A DNA stretch of 64,000 bases. Source: Burkholderia sp. MS389. Lineage in GTDB: Bacteria; Pseudomonadota; Gammaproteobacteria; Burkholderiales; Burkholderiaceae. This document shows positions 24,426 to 33,183 of the stretch, in pieces. Location of the stretch: contig NZ_CP045995.1 in the NCBI RefSeq assembly GCF_016899425.1, forward strand, positions 2,418,001 through 2,482,000. Direction: 5' to 3'. The notes beneath the pieces are model-generated. The model saw only the letters and a list, made by a program, of their open reading frames with translations, did no database searches and was not told where the DNA came from. Numbering within the stretch: position 1 is the first letter of the stretch; each line of letters begins with the position of its first letter. A program made the position numbers and the translations under genes.

Positions 24426-25705
24426 TGCTGCTCCATCATGTTGCGCCATTGCCGGTAGGCTTCGCGCATGCCGGTCTCGTCGGTCGCATGCGCGGTCTTT
24501 TCGCCGTTCGCGGCGGTCGTCTCGCGGTTCAGCCCGCGGTTGACCAGGATCGGCACGTCGGGCCCCGCCTGCGCGCCGCGCTGCACGCGCTCCCACGCTT
24601 CCGCATCGTCGGGGCTGCCGAAGCCGAACGGGCCCTGGAAGTGCTCGTGAATGCGCAGCCGCTCGCGGTTCGCTTCGTCGGGGCCGCCGTCCATCGCGAG
24701 CGCGACGTGGCGGATCTCGGTTTCGTTCGCGGAGATCGGCCGCAGCACGCGGAAGAACGCCATCGACAGCGCGAGGTTCGGGAACAGGTTCAGGTTGAAG
24801 CCGACGCCCATCAGCGAGCGCACGATGCGGCGCACTTCGTCGGGCGAGTGACGTTCGGCGAGTTTCGCCGCGAGCGGCGCGAAGCGTTCGGCCAGCGGTG
24901 CGCCGTCGTCATCGTCGAGATCGATCAGCTCGGGCATCAGCACCGCGAGGCTGTGGCCGTTGCCGAGCGCGCGGCAGAACGCGTGCTCGCTCGTCATGAA
25001 GCTCGTGATCGCGGCGGCCGTCTCGTCGTCGATCGACTTCATCCACGACTTGTGCACGACCGGGAAGTGATAGAGGTCGGTCGTGTTCTCGAGCTGGATC
25101 TTCCAGTTGCCCTTGAACTTGAACTTGTGCTCGCCGTTCGCCTTGATCGGGTAGCCGGCGCCCTGTTTCACGAACAGGTCGATCCACGGCTTCGCGCCGC
25201 CGAGGAAATCCTCGAGCGGTTCGATGTCATCGTTGAAGCTCGCGAAGATCAGCCCCTGGTACACGCCGACGCGCAGCTTCACGAGCGGCAGGTCGCCTTT
25301 CTCGCACACGCCTTCGTAGCCGTCGCCGTACGGCAGCGCGCGCAGCGTGCCGTCGAGCGCGTACGACCAGCTGTGATACGGGCACGTGAAGCCCTTCGCG
25401 TTGCCCTTGTGCGATTCGCACACGGTCGCGCCGCGATGGCGGCAGCGGTTCTGCAGCACGTTCACCTCGCCGGTCTTGTCGCGCACGACGATTACCGGCT
25501 GGCGGCCGATCGTCGTCGTGATGAAGTCGCCCGGGTTCGGCAGTTCGCTGTCGTGCGCGACCCAGATCCAGGTGCGGTAGAAGATGCGCTCGAGCTCGGC
25601 TTCGAACAGCGCGGGATCGTGATACATCGCGGGCGCGATGCGGTCGGGCTGCGCGAGACCATGCAAAGCGCGGGTGTCGATCGTCTGGTAGGGAATGTCG
25701 CTCAT
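24422..25705 (-). CDS. iacC: Rieske dioxygenase large (alpha) subunit, IacC-like
   Basis: The 427-residue protein has the Rieske ligands C88, H90, C108 and H111 (NRCRHRG and CPYHSWSY) and the mononuclear iron segment NTTDLYHFPVVHKSW, with the DLYHFPVVH Asp-His-His arrangement. It performs the ring-opening oxygenation late in indoleacetate catabolism, with electrons from IacF. It heads the iacC-iacD unit, divergent from the LysR regulator. A 20-base motif shared with the iacF promoter starts 87 bases upstream of its ATG. Confidence 0.92.
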   Translation of the reverse strand: MSDIPYQTIDTRALHGLAQPDRIAPAMYHDPALFEAELERIFYRTWIWVAHDSELPNPGDFITTTIGRQPVIVVRDKTGEVNVLQNRCRHRGATVCESHKGNAKGFTCPYHSWSYALDGTLRALPYGDGYEGVCEKGDLPLVKLRVGVYQGLIFASFNDDIEPLEDFLGGAKPWIDLFVKQGAGYPIKANGEHKFKFKGNWKIQLENTTDLYHFPVVHKSWMKSIDDETAAAITSFMTSEHAFCRALGNGHSLAVLMPELIDLDDDDGAPLAERFAPLAAKLAERHSPDEVRRIVRSLMGVGFNLNLFPNLALSMAFFRVLRPISANETEIRHVALAMDGGPDEANRERLRIHEHFQGPFGFGSPDDAEAWERVQRGAQAGPDVPILVNRGLNRETTAANGEKTAHATDETGMREAYRQWRNMMEQQ

Positions 25706-25791
25706 CGTCGTCGTGGGGAAAGAGTCGCGAAAATCGGGCCGCGCTGGGCGCAGCGTCCGGAGACCAGTCTCGTCTTCTGCCGCATATCGGT

Positions 25792-25811
25792 CAAATTGAT
25801 CTAAAATTGAT
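25792..25811. promoter_or_regulatory. Motif CAAATyGATywAAAATyGAT between iacC and the LysR gene
   Basis: The sequence agrees with 27943-27962 (upstream of iacF) at 16 of 20 positions and lies at the identical distance, 87 bases, from the start codon of the gene on its minus side. It carries a direct repeat ATyGAT. It is also 35 bases upstream of the LysR start, which would suit autoregulation. Confidence 0.68.
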
Positions 25812-25845
25812 AATCAAATAAATGTGGCAAATGATGGAGGTCACG

Positions 25846-26763
25846 ATGACGTCGGTCGATCATCTCGATCTGAACCTGTTGCGCGTATTCCAGGCGATCG
25901 TCGAGGAACGCAGCCTGACGAAGGCCGGCGAGCGGCTCGCGCTGTCGCAGCCGGCCGTCAGCTATTCGCTCGGCCGGCTGCGCACGCTGTTCGACGATCC
26001 GCTGTTCGTGCGCACGCGCTCGGGCATGCAGCCGACGCCGGTCGCGCTGGAGCTCGCGGGCATCGTCGGCAAGGCGCTCGACATGGTGCGCGTCGCGCTG
26101 CGCTATGCGGAGCGCTTCGATCCGGCCACCAGCACGCGCACGTTCCGGGTGTCGCTGTCGGATGCGGGCGAGATGGCATACCTGCCGGCGATCTGCCAGG
26201 CGCTGCGCGAGCGCGCGCCGCGCGTGACGTTGAGCGTGCAGCCGCTGCCGGTGGAGGAGATCGAGGAGGCGCTGCGCGCGAGCCGGCTCGATTTCGCGAT
26301 CGGCAACCTGCCTGAGCTGATGCCGCGCACGCGCCACCAGGTGCTGTTCGAGGAAACCTACGTGTGCATGACGGGGCGCCGGCGCGGGCTGCCGACGGCC
26401 GCCGCGCTGAGTCTCGAGCAGTTCGTGCGCGCCGCGCACGTCAACGTGAAATCGGTCGAGCACAGCCACCACGCGCTCGACGACGCGTTGCGCGCGCAGG
26501 GCGTGGGTCGCAACATCGCGCTGGAGGTGCCGCACTTCGTCGCGCTGCCGAGCGTGCTGTCGGTCACCGATCTGTATGCGACGCTGCCGAAGCGGCTCGC
26601 GCAGATCCTGAACCGCGACAACGCGTTCCGCCTGTATGCGCTGCCGGTCACGCTGCCGCCCGCGCCGGTGACGATGCATTGGCACGAGCACTTTCACGAG
26701 GACGAGGGCAATGCGTGGATGCGCGCGCTGCTCGCCGAGATCGTCGAGCGTTTCGACGAATGA
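25846..26763 (+). CDS. iacR1: LysR-type regulator of the iac cluster
   Basis: The 305-residue regulator has the LysR helix-turn-helix (LDLNLLRVFQAIVEERSLTK and LSQPAVSYSLGRLRTLFDDP) and a PBP2-type effector domain (FRVSLSDAGEMAYLPAICQAL, LDFAIGNLPEL). The layout is of the NahR/LinR/DntR subgroup that senses aromatic acids. The ATG at 25846 has GGAGG five bases upstream. It is divergent from iacC, the classical arrangement for control of the neighbouring operon. A LysR-type regulator is reported for the P. phytofirmans iac cluster (IacR1, from memory). Confidence 0.88.
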   Translation: MTSVDHLDLNLLRVFQAIVEERSLTKAGERLALSQPAVSYSLGRLRTLFDDPLFVRTRSGMQPTPVALELAGIVGKALDMVRVALRYAERFDPATSTRTFRVSLSDAGEMAYLPAICQALRERAPRVTLSVQPLPVEEIEEALRASRLDFAIGNLPELMPRTRHQVLFEETYVCMTGRRRGLPTAAALSLEQFVRAAHVNVKSVEHSHHALDDALRAQGVGRNIALEVPHFVALPSVLSVTDLYATLPKRLAQILNRDNAFRLYALPVTLPPAPVTMHWHEHFHEDEGNAWMRALLAEIVERFDE

Positions 26764-26878
26764 CGGTCGGGCGGCTCGTGCCCGACGCAACCGCGGTGGC
26801 GGAGTGTCCGTCGGCCGCGCATCTTTACATGAGTCGATCAGTAGATCGGCGCGGCAATACGGTGGCGCGTTCGGCGCA

Positions 26879-27856
26879 TCAGAGATCGAGTACGAGCACC
26901 GCCGAGCGCGCGCGCGACACGCAGCAGCAGATCACCGTGTTGCTCGCGCGCTCGGCCTTGCTGAGGCAGTGATCGCGATGATCGGGTTCGCCGTCGATGA
27001 CGGGCACCATGCAGGTGCCGCACACGCCTTCGCCGCATGAGGTATCGACCTCGATGCCGATCTTCGCGAGTGCGTCGACGATCGACGTATCGGGCGCGAC
27101 GCGCACCGATTGGCCGCTGCGTTGCAGGCGCACTTCGAAGCCTTCCGCTGGAGCGGCATCCGCAGTGACCGTCGCGGAGGGTTCCGCCGCGAAGCGTTCG
27201 AGATGAATCGCGTCTTCCGGGATTCGCCTGGCCGCGGCTGCGACAACGGCATCCATGAACGGCCCGGGGCCGCACGTATAGACATGCGCTTCCAGATCAA
27301 TCGACTCGATGCAGCGGCCGAGTTCGGCCGCGAGCGCATCGGGCTCGACACCGTAATGGAACGTCACGTGCGACGCGAACGGTTCGGCCGACAGTTCGTC
27401 GACGAACGCCGCATGGTCGCGGCTGCGCGCGAAATAGTGCAGTCGATAACGCGCGCCGCGCTGGTGCAGCGCATACGCCATCGACAGCAGCGGCGTGATG
27501 CCGATGCCGGCCGCGATCAGCACGTGCTCGCTCGCGTCATCGGTCAGACGAAACAGGTTGCGCGGCGTGCCGATCCACAATTCGGCGCCGACGCTCACGT
27601 CGTCGTGCAGCGAACGCGAGCCGCCGCGCGACTGCGCTTCCTTCTTCACCGCGAACAGATAGCTGCCGCGCTCGTCGGGGTTGCCGCACAGCGAATATTG
27701 CCGCGTGATGCCGGATGGCGCGGTGACGTCGATATGGGCGCCCGGTTCGTAAGCGTCGAACGGCTGGCCGTCGACGCGCGAGACCCGGAAACAGCGGATG
27801 TCCTGCGCCGCGTCGATCAGTGTGTCGATCCGGACCTGGTGGCGGTTCGCTTGCAT
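26879..27856 (-). CDS. iacF: Dioxygenase reductase (FMN-NAD-2Fe-2S), IacF-like
   Basis: The 325-residue protein has the phthalate dioxygenase reductase order: flavin-binding domain (GITRQYSLCGNPDERGSY), NAD-binding domain (VLIAAGIGITPLLSMAYAL, YTCGPGPFMDAV) and a C-terminal plant-type [2Fe-2S] ferredoxin domain with CGEGVCGTC and the last cysteine in DHRDHCL. It would deliver electrons from NAD(P)H to the IacC Rieske centre. It is transcribed alone, leftward, convergent with the LysR gene. A promoter motif shared with iacC lies 87 bases upstream. Confidence 0.92.
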   Translation of the reverse strand: MQANRHQVRIDTLIDAAQDIRCFRVSRVDGQPFDAYEPGAHIDVTAPSGITRQYSLCGNPDERGSYLFAVKKEAQSRGGSRSLHDDVSVGAELWIGTPRNLFRLTDDASEHVLIAAGIGITPLLSMAYALHQRGARYRLHYFARSRDHAAFVDELSAEPFASHVTFHYGVEPDALAAELGRCIESIDLEAHVYTCGPGPFMDAVVAAAARRIPEDAIHLERFAAEPSATVTADAAPAEGFEVRLQRSGQSVRVAPDTSIVDALAKIGIEVDTSCGEGVCGTCMVPVIDGEPDHRDHCLSKAERASNTVICCCVSRARSAVLVLDL

Positions 27857-27942
27857 GGGAAATTCCGTGGGGTAGAGAAACGCGGCGCGGCGGAGCCCCG
27901 CGCCGTCATGCGATCGAGAATAGGGACGGGCATCGCATAAAT

Positions 27943-27962
27943 CAAATCGATTAAAAATCGAT
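27943..27962 (-). promoter_or_regulatory. Motif CAAATyGATywAAAATyGAT upstream of iacF
   Basis: Second copy of the motif at 25792-25811, same orientation, 16 of 20 bases identical, again 87 bases from the start codon of the leftward gene. A LysR or response-regulator box of the iac regulon is the likely meaning. Confidence 0.66.
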
Positions 27963-28071
27963 GCCGGAATAAGCGGGATGGATGATGGTGGGCGTGTCGA
28001 TCGTCGCCGGTCAGCGGTGCGGCAATCGCGCGGCCGGTGCGCCGACCACGCGATCGGTGAACCGCGCGACC

Positions 28072-29475
28072 TCAGCGGGCGGCAATGGCGTTACCGCCGT
28101 CGACGGCCACATCAGCCGAAGCCGATGCCGACGCGTGGCCGCGTTCGCGCTCGAGGCTGCGGCGATAGTGGCGGCAGCCGGCGGCGAGCAGCAGCGCGGC
28201 GAGCGTCGCCGCCGCGACGTTGACGATCGACATCGAGTGCCCGACCGCGGCCGGCGCGCCGAACACGCGATCGGTAAACAGCGCGACGACGGTCGTGCCG
28301 ATCCCGAGCGCGATCAGGTTCGACACGAGCAGGAACAGCGCGGAGATCTGCGCACGCATCTGGTTCGGCGCGAGCGTCTGCATCGCGGCGGTCGACGTCG
28401 GCATCGGGAACGACGCGAAGAACATCGCGACGACCAGCATCGCGAGCGACGCCGGCAGGCTGTCGAGCTGCGTGAACAGCGTCGCGGGAATCACCATGCA
28501 GGCGGCGCCGATCGCGCCGGCGCGCATCGGCGCATCGCCGCGGCCGCGCCGCAGCAGCCAGTCGTTGAGCCAGCCGCCGCAGAACACGCCGGCCGTGTTC
28601 GCGACCAGCAGCACGATGCCGAGCGTGTAGCCGGCTTCGACGGCCGTCATTCCGAAGCGGCGGATATAGAACGCGGGCGTCCAGCTCAGCAGGCAATACA
28701 GCGTCATCGCGTAGAACGAGAAGCCGAGATAGTGGCACGAGAAGGTCGCGCTGTGCATGCCGACGAAGCGCAGCGAATCGCGCATCGACACGCGCCGCAC
28801 GGCGCCCGAGCGATCCTGCGCGAGCCCCTTGCGCTGCGGGTCGCGCACGGTCGCGGCGAACAGCAGCGCGACGAGGATGCCCGGCAGCCCGACGATCAGG
28901 AACGTGACCTGCCACGCATGCACCTGCCCGACCACCGGCAGCGTGAATGCGCTCGCATGCTTGAGCAGCGCGATCACGTAGCCGCCGATCAGGAACGCGA
29001 TGCCGCCGCCGATGAACGAGCCGAGCGAATACACGGCGATCGCGCGGCCGAGCTTCTCCTTCGGGAAGTAGTCGGCGAGCATCGAATACGCGCCGGGGGA
29101 CAGCGCGGCCTCGCCGACGCCGACGCCCATCCGCGCAACGAACATCTGCACGAAGTGCTGGCTGAGCCCGCACGCGGCGGTCGCGATGCTCCACAGCGCG
29201 ATGCCGAGCGAGATGATGCGCGGGCGCGCATAGCGGTCGGCGAGATACGCGACGGGCAGCCCCATCACCGCATAGAACAGCGAAAACGCGAAGCCGTTGA
29301 GCAGGCTGAACTGCGTATCGGACAGGTGCAGGTCGCGCTTGATCGGTTCGATCATCAGCACGAGGACCTGGCGGTCGACGAACGAAAAGACGTACGCGAG
29401 CATGCAGATGACGACGACATACCATTCGTACGTATAGCGCTTGCCGTCGGCAGCGCGGGCCGTGGATGCGGACAT
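28072..29475 (-). CDS. MFS transporter, spinster-like, candidate indoleacetate carrier
   Basis: The 467-residue protein has about 12 membrane helices and the spinster-like MFS opening YVFSFVDRQVLVLMIEPIKR, with FVARMGVGVGEAALSPGAYS in the helix 4-5 region. The ATG at 29475 has GGAG about eight bases upstream and removes an arginine-rich in-frame extension. Its position at the end of the iac cluster, divergent from a porin, suggests uptake of indoleacetate or a related aromatic acid; that is positional inference. Confidence 0.88.
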   Translation of the reverse strand: MSASTARAADGKRYTYEWYVVVICMLAYVFSFVDRQVLVLMIEPIKRDLHLSDTQFSLLNGFAFSLFYAVMGLPVAYLADRYARPRIISLGIALWSIATAACGLSQHFVQMFVARMGVGVGEAALSPGAYSMLADYFPKEKLGRAIAVYSLGSFIGGGIAFLIGGYVIALLKHASAFTLPVVGQVHAWQVTFLIVGLPGILVALLFAATVRDPQRKGLAQDRSGAVRRVSMRDSLRFVGMHSATFSCHYLGFSFYAMTLYCLLSWTPAFYIRRFGMTAVEAGYTLGIVLLVANTAGVFCGGWLNDWLLRRGRGDAPMRAGAIGAACMVIPATLFTQLDSLPASLAMLVVAMFFASFPMPTSTAAMQTLAPNQMRAQISALFLLVSNLIALGIGTTVVALFTDRVFGAPAAVGHSMSIVNVAAATLAALLLAAGCRHYRRSLERERGHASASASADVAVDGGNAIAAR

Positions 29476-29727
29476 GCGGGTTCTCCAGGAGCGGGCGGTG
29501 GAAAAGCGCGGCATCGGCCTCGCGGGCCGGGCGCCGTCGCGGCGCGAAAGCGTGCGGATGACACGATCGGTGACGCAGCGTAGTCGGCCAAATTCGGCCG
29601 CCATAGCCGGAGTGACAGCCGCGCCACACGGATATTTACCGACCCGGATAAAGAAAACACCGAGGCCGTGCGCGCGGGCCGCCGCGCAGCGCGCGCGCGG
29701 CGGGGCCCGTGCGCGTCATGCGGCGCG

Positions 29728-29744
29728 TCTATAAGCGTTATAGA
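29728..29744. promoter_or_regulatory. Perfect 7-3-7 palindrome TCTATAA-GCG-TTATAGA
   Basis: A perfect inverted repeat about 140 bases upstream of the porin start and 250 from the MFS start. It has the form of a dimeric regulator site; its binder is unknown. Confidence 0.5.
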
Positions 29745-29771
29745 GCGCATTGCGTCGACGTCCGAAATTGT

Positions 29772-29789
29772 CGTTCCTAGACTCGGGCC
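29772..29789 (+). promoter_or_regulatory. Motif CGTTyCTAGACTmGGGyC upstream of the porin
   Basis: Matches the motif upstream of iacA (21665-21682) at 15 of 18 positions, in the same orientation relative to the gene, 97 bases before the porin start. It ties the porin to the iac regulon. Confidence 0.5.
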
Positions 29790-29803
29790 GGTTTTGATCG
29801 GCA

Positions 29804-29827
29804 GCGTTCGCATCCGAAAGCGAACGC
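29804..29827. promoter_or_regulatory. Inverted repeat GCGTTCGC-n8-GCGAACGC in the porin leader
   Basis: Two perfect 8-base arms with an 8-base spacer, ending 58 bases before the porin ATG. It may be an operator or a 5'-UTR hairpin. Confidence 0.45.
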
Positions 29828-29885
29828 GCTTCACATCAAGCGGCGCGATGCCGACAGGCGCCGCAACTTCTACGGGACGACGCAG

Positions 29886-31004
29886 ATGAACCATTCGAAC
29901 GGGCGAGCCTTCCGGCTTGCCGTACCGCTCGCCGCGCTGCTCGCGTGCAACGCGCTGCCTGCCGTCGCGCAATCGAGCGTGACGCTCTACGGCCGCATCG
30001 ACACCGCGATCGAATACGCGAACGCCGGGCCGAACCACGTGACGCGCATGGGCAGCGGCAACCTGTGGGCGTCGCAGTGGGGGCTGAAGGGCGTCGAGGA
30101 TCTCGGCGGCGGCTACGCGACGATCTTCAAGCTCGAGGACGGCTTCAACGCGGCGAGCGGCGCATTGTCGAACAGCAGCGCGCTGTTCGGCCGCGAAGCG
30201 TGGGTCGGCATCACGGGGCCGTTCGGCGGCGTGCAGTTCGGCGAGCTCTACACGATCCTGCATACGACACTCGTCACATACAGCCTGCCCGGGCTCGGCG
30301 CGGGGCTCGCATGGGGCAACGCGACCAACAACTTCGTCGGGCCCGCATTCCTGCGCGTGCGCAACTCGATGCGCTACACGTCGCCGCGCTACGCGGGCTT
30401 CCTGTTGCGCGCGATGGCCGCGCGCGGCGCCAACGGCGCGGCCGGGCAGCCGGCGACGCTCGGCGATACGTATGGCGCCGGCATCAACTACGTGCGCGGC
30501 GGATTGTCGGTCGACGTCGACATCATGCAGCAGAAGTTCAGCCCGGTCGCCGCATCGACGCTCGGTGCCGCGAGCACGGCCGCGAACAGCAACTACACGC
30601 TCGGCGCGATTTCGTACGACTTCAGCGTCGTGAAGGTGGCCGCGCTGTACCTGCGCCATCGCGGCGGTCCCGACGTCGCGACCGCGATCGACAGCCAGAG
30701 CGCGTATCCGCACAGCGACATCATGGAGCTCAGCGCGACGGTGCCGATCGGGCGCGCGTCGCTGCTGCTGAGTGTCGGCCATTACCGGAAGGTCGCCGAC
30801 AGCGACGGCAACGCCGATTCGTACGGCATCCGCTTCGACTATCCGCTGTCGAAGCGCACGGTGCTGTACACGGGCGCCGCGATGGTGCGCAACGGCGCGC
30901 ATGCGCGCTTCGTCGTCAACGGCGCGGCGGGCGGCGGCGTCGCGGTGGCGAAGCTGGGCGCGACCGCGAGTTCGCTCGTCGCGGGCATCCTCACGTCGTT
31001 CTGA
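29886..31004 (+). CDS. Gram-negative outer-membrane porin (Burkholderia OmpC-like)
   Basis: The 372-residue precursor has a Sec signal peptide ending ALPAVAQ, then the typical beta-strand opening SSVTLYGRIDTAIEYAN, the conserved WGLKGVEDLGGGYATIFKLEDGF, and LFGREAWVGITGPFGGVQFG. The C-terminal residue is phenylalanine, as needed for BAM-mediated insertion. It should form a trimeric 16-strand general porin. Its promoter shares a motif with iacA, so it may admit indoleacetate. No strong ribosome-binding site is seen before the ATG. Confidence 0.93.
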   Translation: MNHSNGRAFRLAVPLAALLACNALPAVAQSSVTLYGRIDTAIEYANAGPNHVTRMGSGNLWASQWGLKGVEDLGGGYATIFKLEDGFNAASGALSNSSALFGREAWVGITGPFGGVQFGELYTILHTTLVTYSLPGLGAGLAWGNATNNFVGPAFLRVRNSMRYTSPRYAGFLLRAMAARGANGAAGQPATLGDTYGAGINYVRGGLSVDVDIMQQKFSPVAASTLGAASTAANSNYTLGAISYDFSVVKVAALYLRHRGGPDVATAIDSQSAYPHSDIMELSATVPIGRASLLLSVGHYRKVADSDGNADSYGIRFDYPLSKRTVLYTGAAMVRNGAHARFVVNGAAGGGVAVAKLGATASSLVAGILTSF

Positions 31005-31042
31005 GCGTGCCGGCGGGCCCGTGCCCATGCTCGCTCGAGCCG

Positions 31043-32074
31043 CTACGCGCAAGCAGGCGGCTGCGGCGCGAGCCATGCATCGAACGGCGCCTGCTCGCCG
31101 ATATTGAACAGTTCGAGCAGCAGCGCACGCAGCCAGCGATGGCCGGGGTCCGCATCGAAGCGCCGATGCCAGTACGCGTTGACGGCCCATTCGCCGGCGC
31201 CGGCGATCTCGTACAGCACGCACGGCTGGCGCGCCGCGAACGTGATCGCGATCGTCTCCGGCAGGATCAGCGCGTAATCGCCGTCCTGCAGCAACGCGGG
31301 CACCACCATGAAATCGGGCAGCGCGGCGCGCACGCGCGGCATCAGTTCGTGCCGTTCGAGCAGTTGCATCGACTGCCGATGCGACGTGACCGCGACGAAG
31401 CGCAGCGCGTCGGGCGCCGTGCCGTCGAGCACGAAATCGTCAGGCAGCCCGACGCGTTGGGCGGTGCGGCGCGGCATCAACAGCACGCAGCGCTCGTGCA
31501 GCAGCGCGGTGCGCTGGAAGTGGCTCGACGCATCGGCGAAATGCCCGAGCGCGAAGTCGATGCGCCCGGATTCGAGCGCGACGTTGAGCTGGCACTCGTC
31601 GACGTGCAGCGTCTCGATCACCGCGCCCGGCGCACGCCGGTCGAATGCGGCGAGCAGCGTCGGCAGGAACGCGCTCGCCGCGAAATCGCTCATGTGCAGA
31701 CGGAACACGCGCTGCGTGCTGTCGGGCGTGAAGCGCGAGCCTTCGTCGAGCACGTGCTGCAGGATCGCGAGCGCCTTGTCGACCGAGATCGCGAGCCGTT
31801 GCGCGCGCGGGGTCGGCTCGACGCCGGTGCCGGTGCGCACGAACAGCGCGTCGCGAAACATCAGCCGCAGCCGGCCGAGTGCATAGCTGACGGACGGCTG
31901 CGTGACGCCGAGCCGCAGCGCCGCGCGGCCGACGTGCCGCTCTTCATACACCGCGCGAAACGTCTTCAACAGGTTGAGATCGAGATCCTGCACACGCAGG
32001 CCGTCGGCGGCGTCGCTGTCGTGCGGCGCGGGTTCGGGGCGGGCCGTCGGCCGACCGGGGGCGGAGTGCGTCAT
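31043..32074 (-). CDS. LysR-type transcriptional regulator
   Basis: The 343-residue protein has a 30-residue proline/acid-rich N-terminal tail, then a LysR helix-turn-helix (LDLNLLKTFRAVYEERHVGR, LGVTQPSVSYALGRLRLMFRD) and a PBP2-type domain of the NahR-like subgroup. Its ATG overlaps the stop of the AraC regulator in an ATGA, so both regulators are made from one leftward mRNA. Two different regulators in one transcript is uncommon. Likely targets are the divergent dehydrogenase genes or the porin with which it is convergent. Confidence 0.9.
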   Translation of the reverse strand: MTHSAPGRPTARPEPAPHDSDAADGLRVQDLDLNLLKTFRAVYEERHVGRAALRLGVTQPSVSYALGRLRLMFRDALFVRTGTGVEPTPRAQRLAISVDKALAILQHVLDEGSRFTPDSTQRVFRLHMSDFAASAFLPTLLAAFDRRAPGAVIETLHVDECQLNVALESGRIDFALGHFADASSHFQRTALLHERCVLLMPRRTAQRVGLPDDFVLDGTAPDALRFVAVTSHRQSMQLLERHELMPRVRAALPDFMVVPALLQDGDYALILPETIAITFAARQPCVLYEIAGAGEWAVNAYWHRRFDADPGHRWLRALLLELFNIGEQAPFDAWLAPQPPACA

Positions 32075-33045
32075 CGAGCTTGCCTCGCGGTGACGGAAGG
32101 CGCGTGGCCGTAACGCCGCGCATACGCCTTCGCGAAATGGCCGAAGCCATGGATGCCGTGCGCGAGCAGCACGTCGGTCACGCTGCGCGCGTCGCCGCGT
32201 TGCAGCGCCGCGTGCACGGCGGCGAGCCGGCGCTCGCGCACGTACGCGGCCGGCGTGGTGTGCAGGAACGCGCGGAATGCATGCTGCAGCGTGCGCGGCG
32301 CGACGCCCGCGACGGCCGCCAGCGCGGCGAGCGCGAGCGGTTCGTCGAGGTGCGCATCGACGTGAGCGCACGCACGCCGCACATGGGCCGGCAGCGGCGG
32401 CGTGCCGCGCAGCAGCGTGTCGCTGTACGAATGCGGCAGGTGCGTGAGCAGCAGCGACATCAGCCACGCGGTGAGGTCGGTGCCGAACACCGGCGACGCG
32501 ATGCCGATGCCCGGCTGCGCGCCGATCCGGCACAGGTACTCGAAGGTCGGCAGCACGAGCGCGGCGCCCGTGCCGGCGCCGCCGGCCGCCACGTCGAATT
32601 GCAGCGGGCGCGCGAGCGGCGCGCGAAGCATGTCCTGCAGCTTGCGTTCGAGCGCGCCGCGTTCGAGCCGCAGCACGAGATTGCGGCAATCGGGGCTCGT
32701 GCGCAGGCGGCTCGCGAGCGCGGGCGACGACACGGTCAGCGCGCCGGGGCCGGCGTACGCGACGACGTTGCCGGCCTGCAGCTCGCACGCACCGGCGAGC
32801 GTCAGCCGGAACAGGAAGTGATCGGCGTCTTCGCCGAACTCGATGCGCGTTTCGCGTCCGTAGCTGAGTTCGAGCAGCGCGCCGTGATGCAGTGGCACCT
32901 CGTACAGCTCCGCGCGAAACGGATCGCGGCCGGACGCGGCCATCCGGTGCGGTCCGAGCCGATGCGCGACCGCGCGTTCGACTTCGTCGGGGGCGTGCAG
33001 CGTGCCGAGCCGGTTCGGTGCATGGCGGGAAAGGGCGATGTCCAT
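32071..33045 (-). CDS. AraC-family regulator with AraC_binding_2 domain
   Basis: The 324-residue regulator has an N-terminal effector domain (ELYEVPLHHGALLELSYGRE, LFRLTLAGACELQAG) and a C-terminal double helix-turn-helix (VRRACAHVDAHLDEPLALAAL, VAGVAPRTLQHAFRAFLHTT, HGFGHFAKAYARRYG). It resembles AntR/CbdS-type activators of aromatic-acid genes. GAGG lies eight bases before the ATG at 33045. It is divergent from the opine-dehydrogenase-like operon, its probable target. The far longer open frame upstream is an artefact. Confidence 0.9.
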   Translation of the reverse strand: MDIALSRHAPNRLGTLHAPDEVERAVAHRLGPHRMAASGRDPFRAELYEVPLHHGALLELSYGRETRIEFGEDADHFLFRLTLAGACELQAGNVVAYAGPGALTVSSPALASRLRTSPDCRNLVLRLERGALERKLQDMLRAPLARPLQFDVAAGGAGTGAALVLPTFEYLCRIGAQPGIGIASPVFGTDLTAWLMSLLLTHLPHSYSDTLLRGTPPLPAHVRRACAHVDAHLDEPLALAALAAVAGVAPRTLQHAFRAFLHTTPAAYVRERRLAAVHAALQRGDARSVTDVLLAHGIHGFGHFAKAYARRYGHAPSVTARQAR

Positions 33046-33183
33046 TGATAGACCTCGTAGCGGATGCAGGGGCGCGTCGGCTTGCGCAGCGTTGCGCGAA
33101 CGGGCGCGTCGTTGCGTGTTTTGAAGCGACGCGGCGCAGGCGGCCGCGTAGTCTCGGGCGTACTCGATCACCAGGAGAAGACG

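Larger units (their letters stand above)
29476..29885. other. Divergent promoter region, MFS carrier / porin
   Basis: This 410-base interval holds three clear elements listed separately: a TCTATAA-GCG-TTATAGA palindrome, a copy of the iacA promoter motif and a 24-base inverted repeat near the porin. Short frames in it (for example in the arginine-rich stretch 29640-29740) are not supported. Confidence 0.55.
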
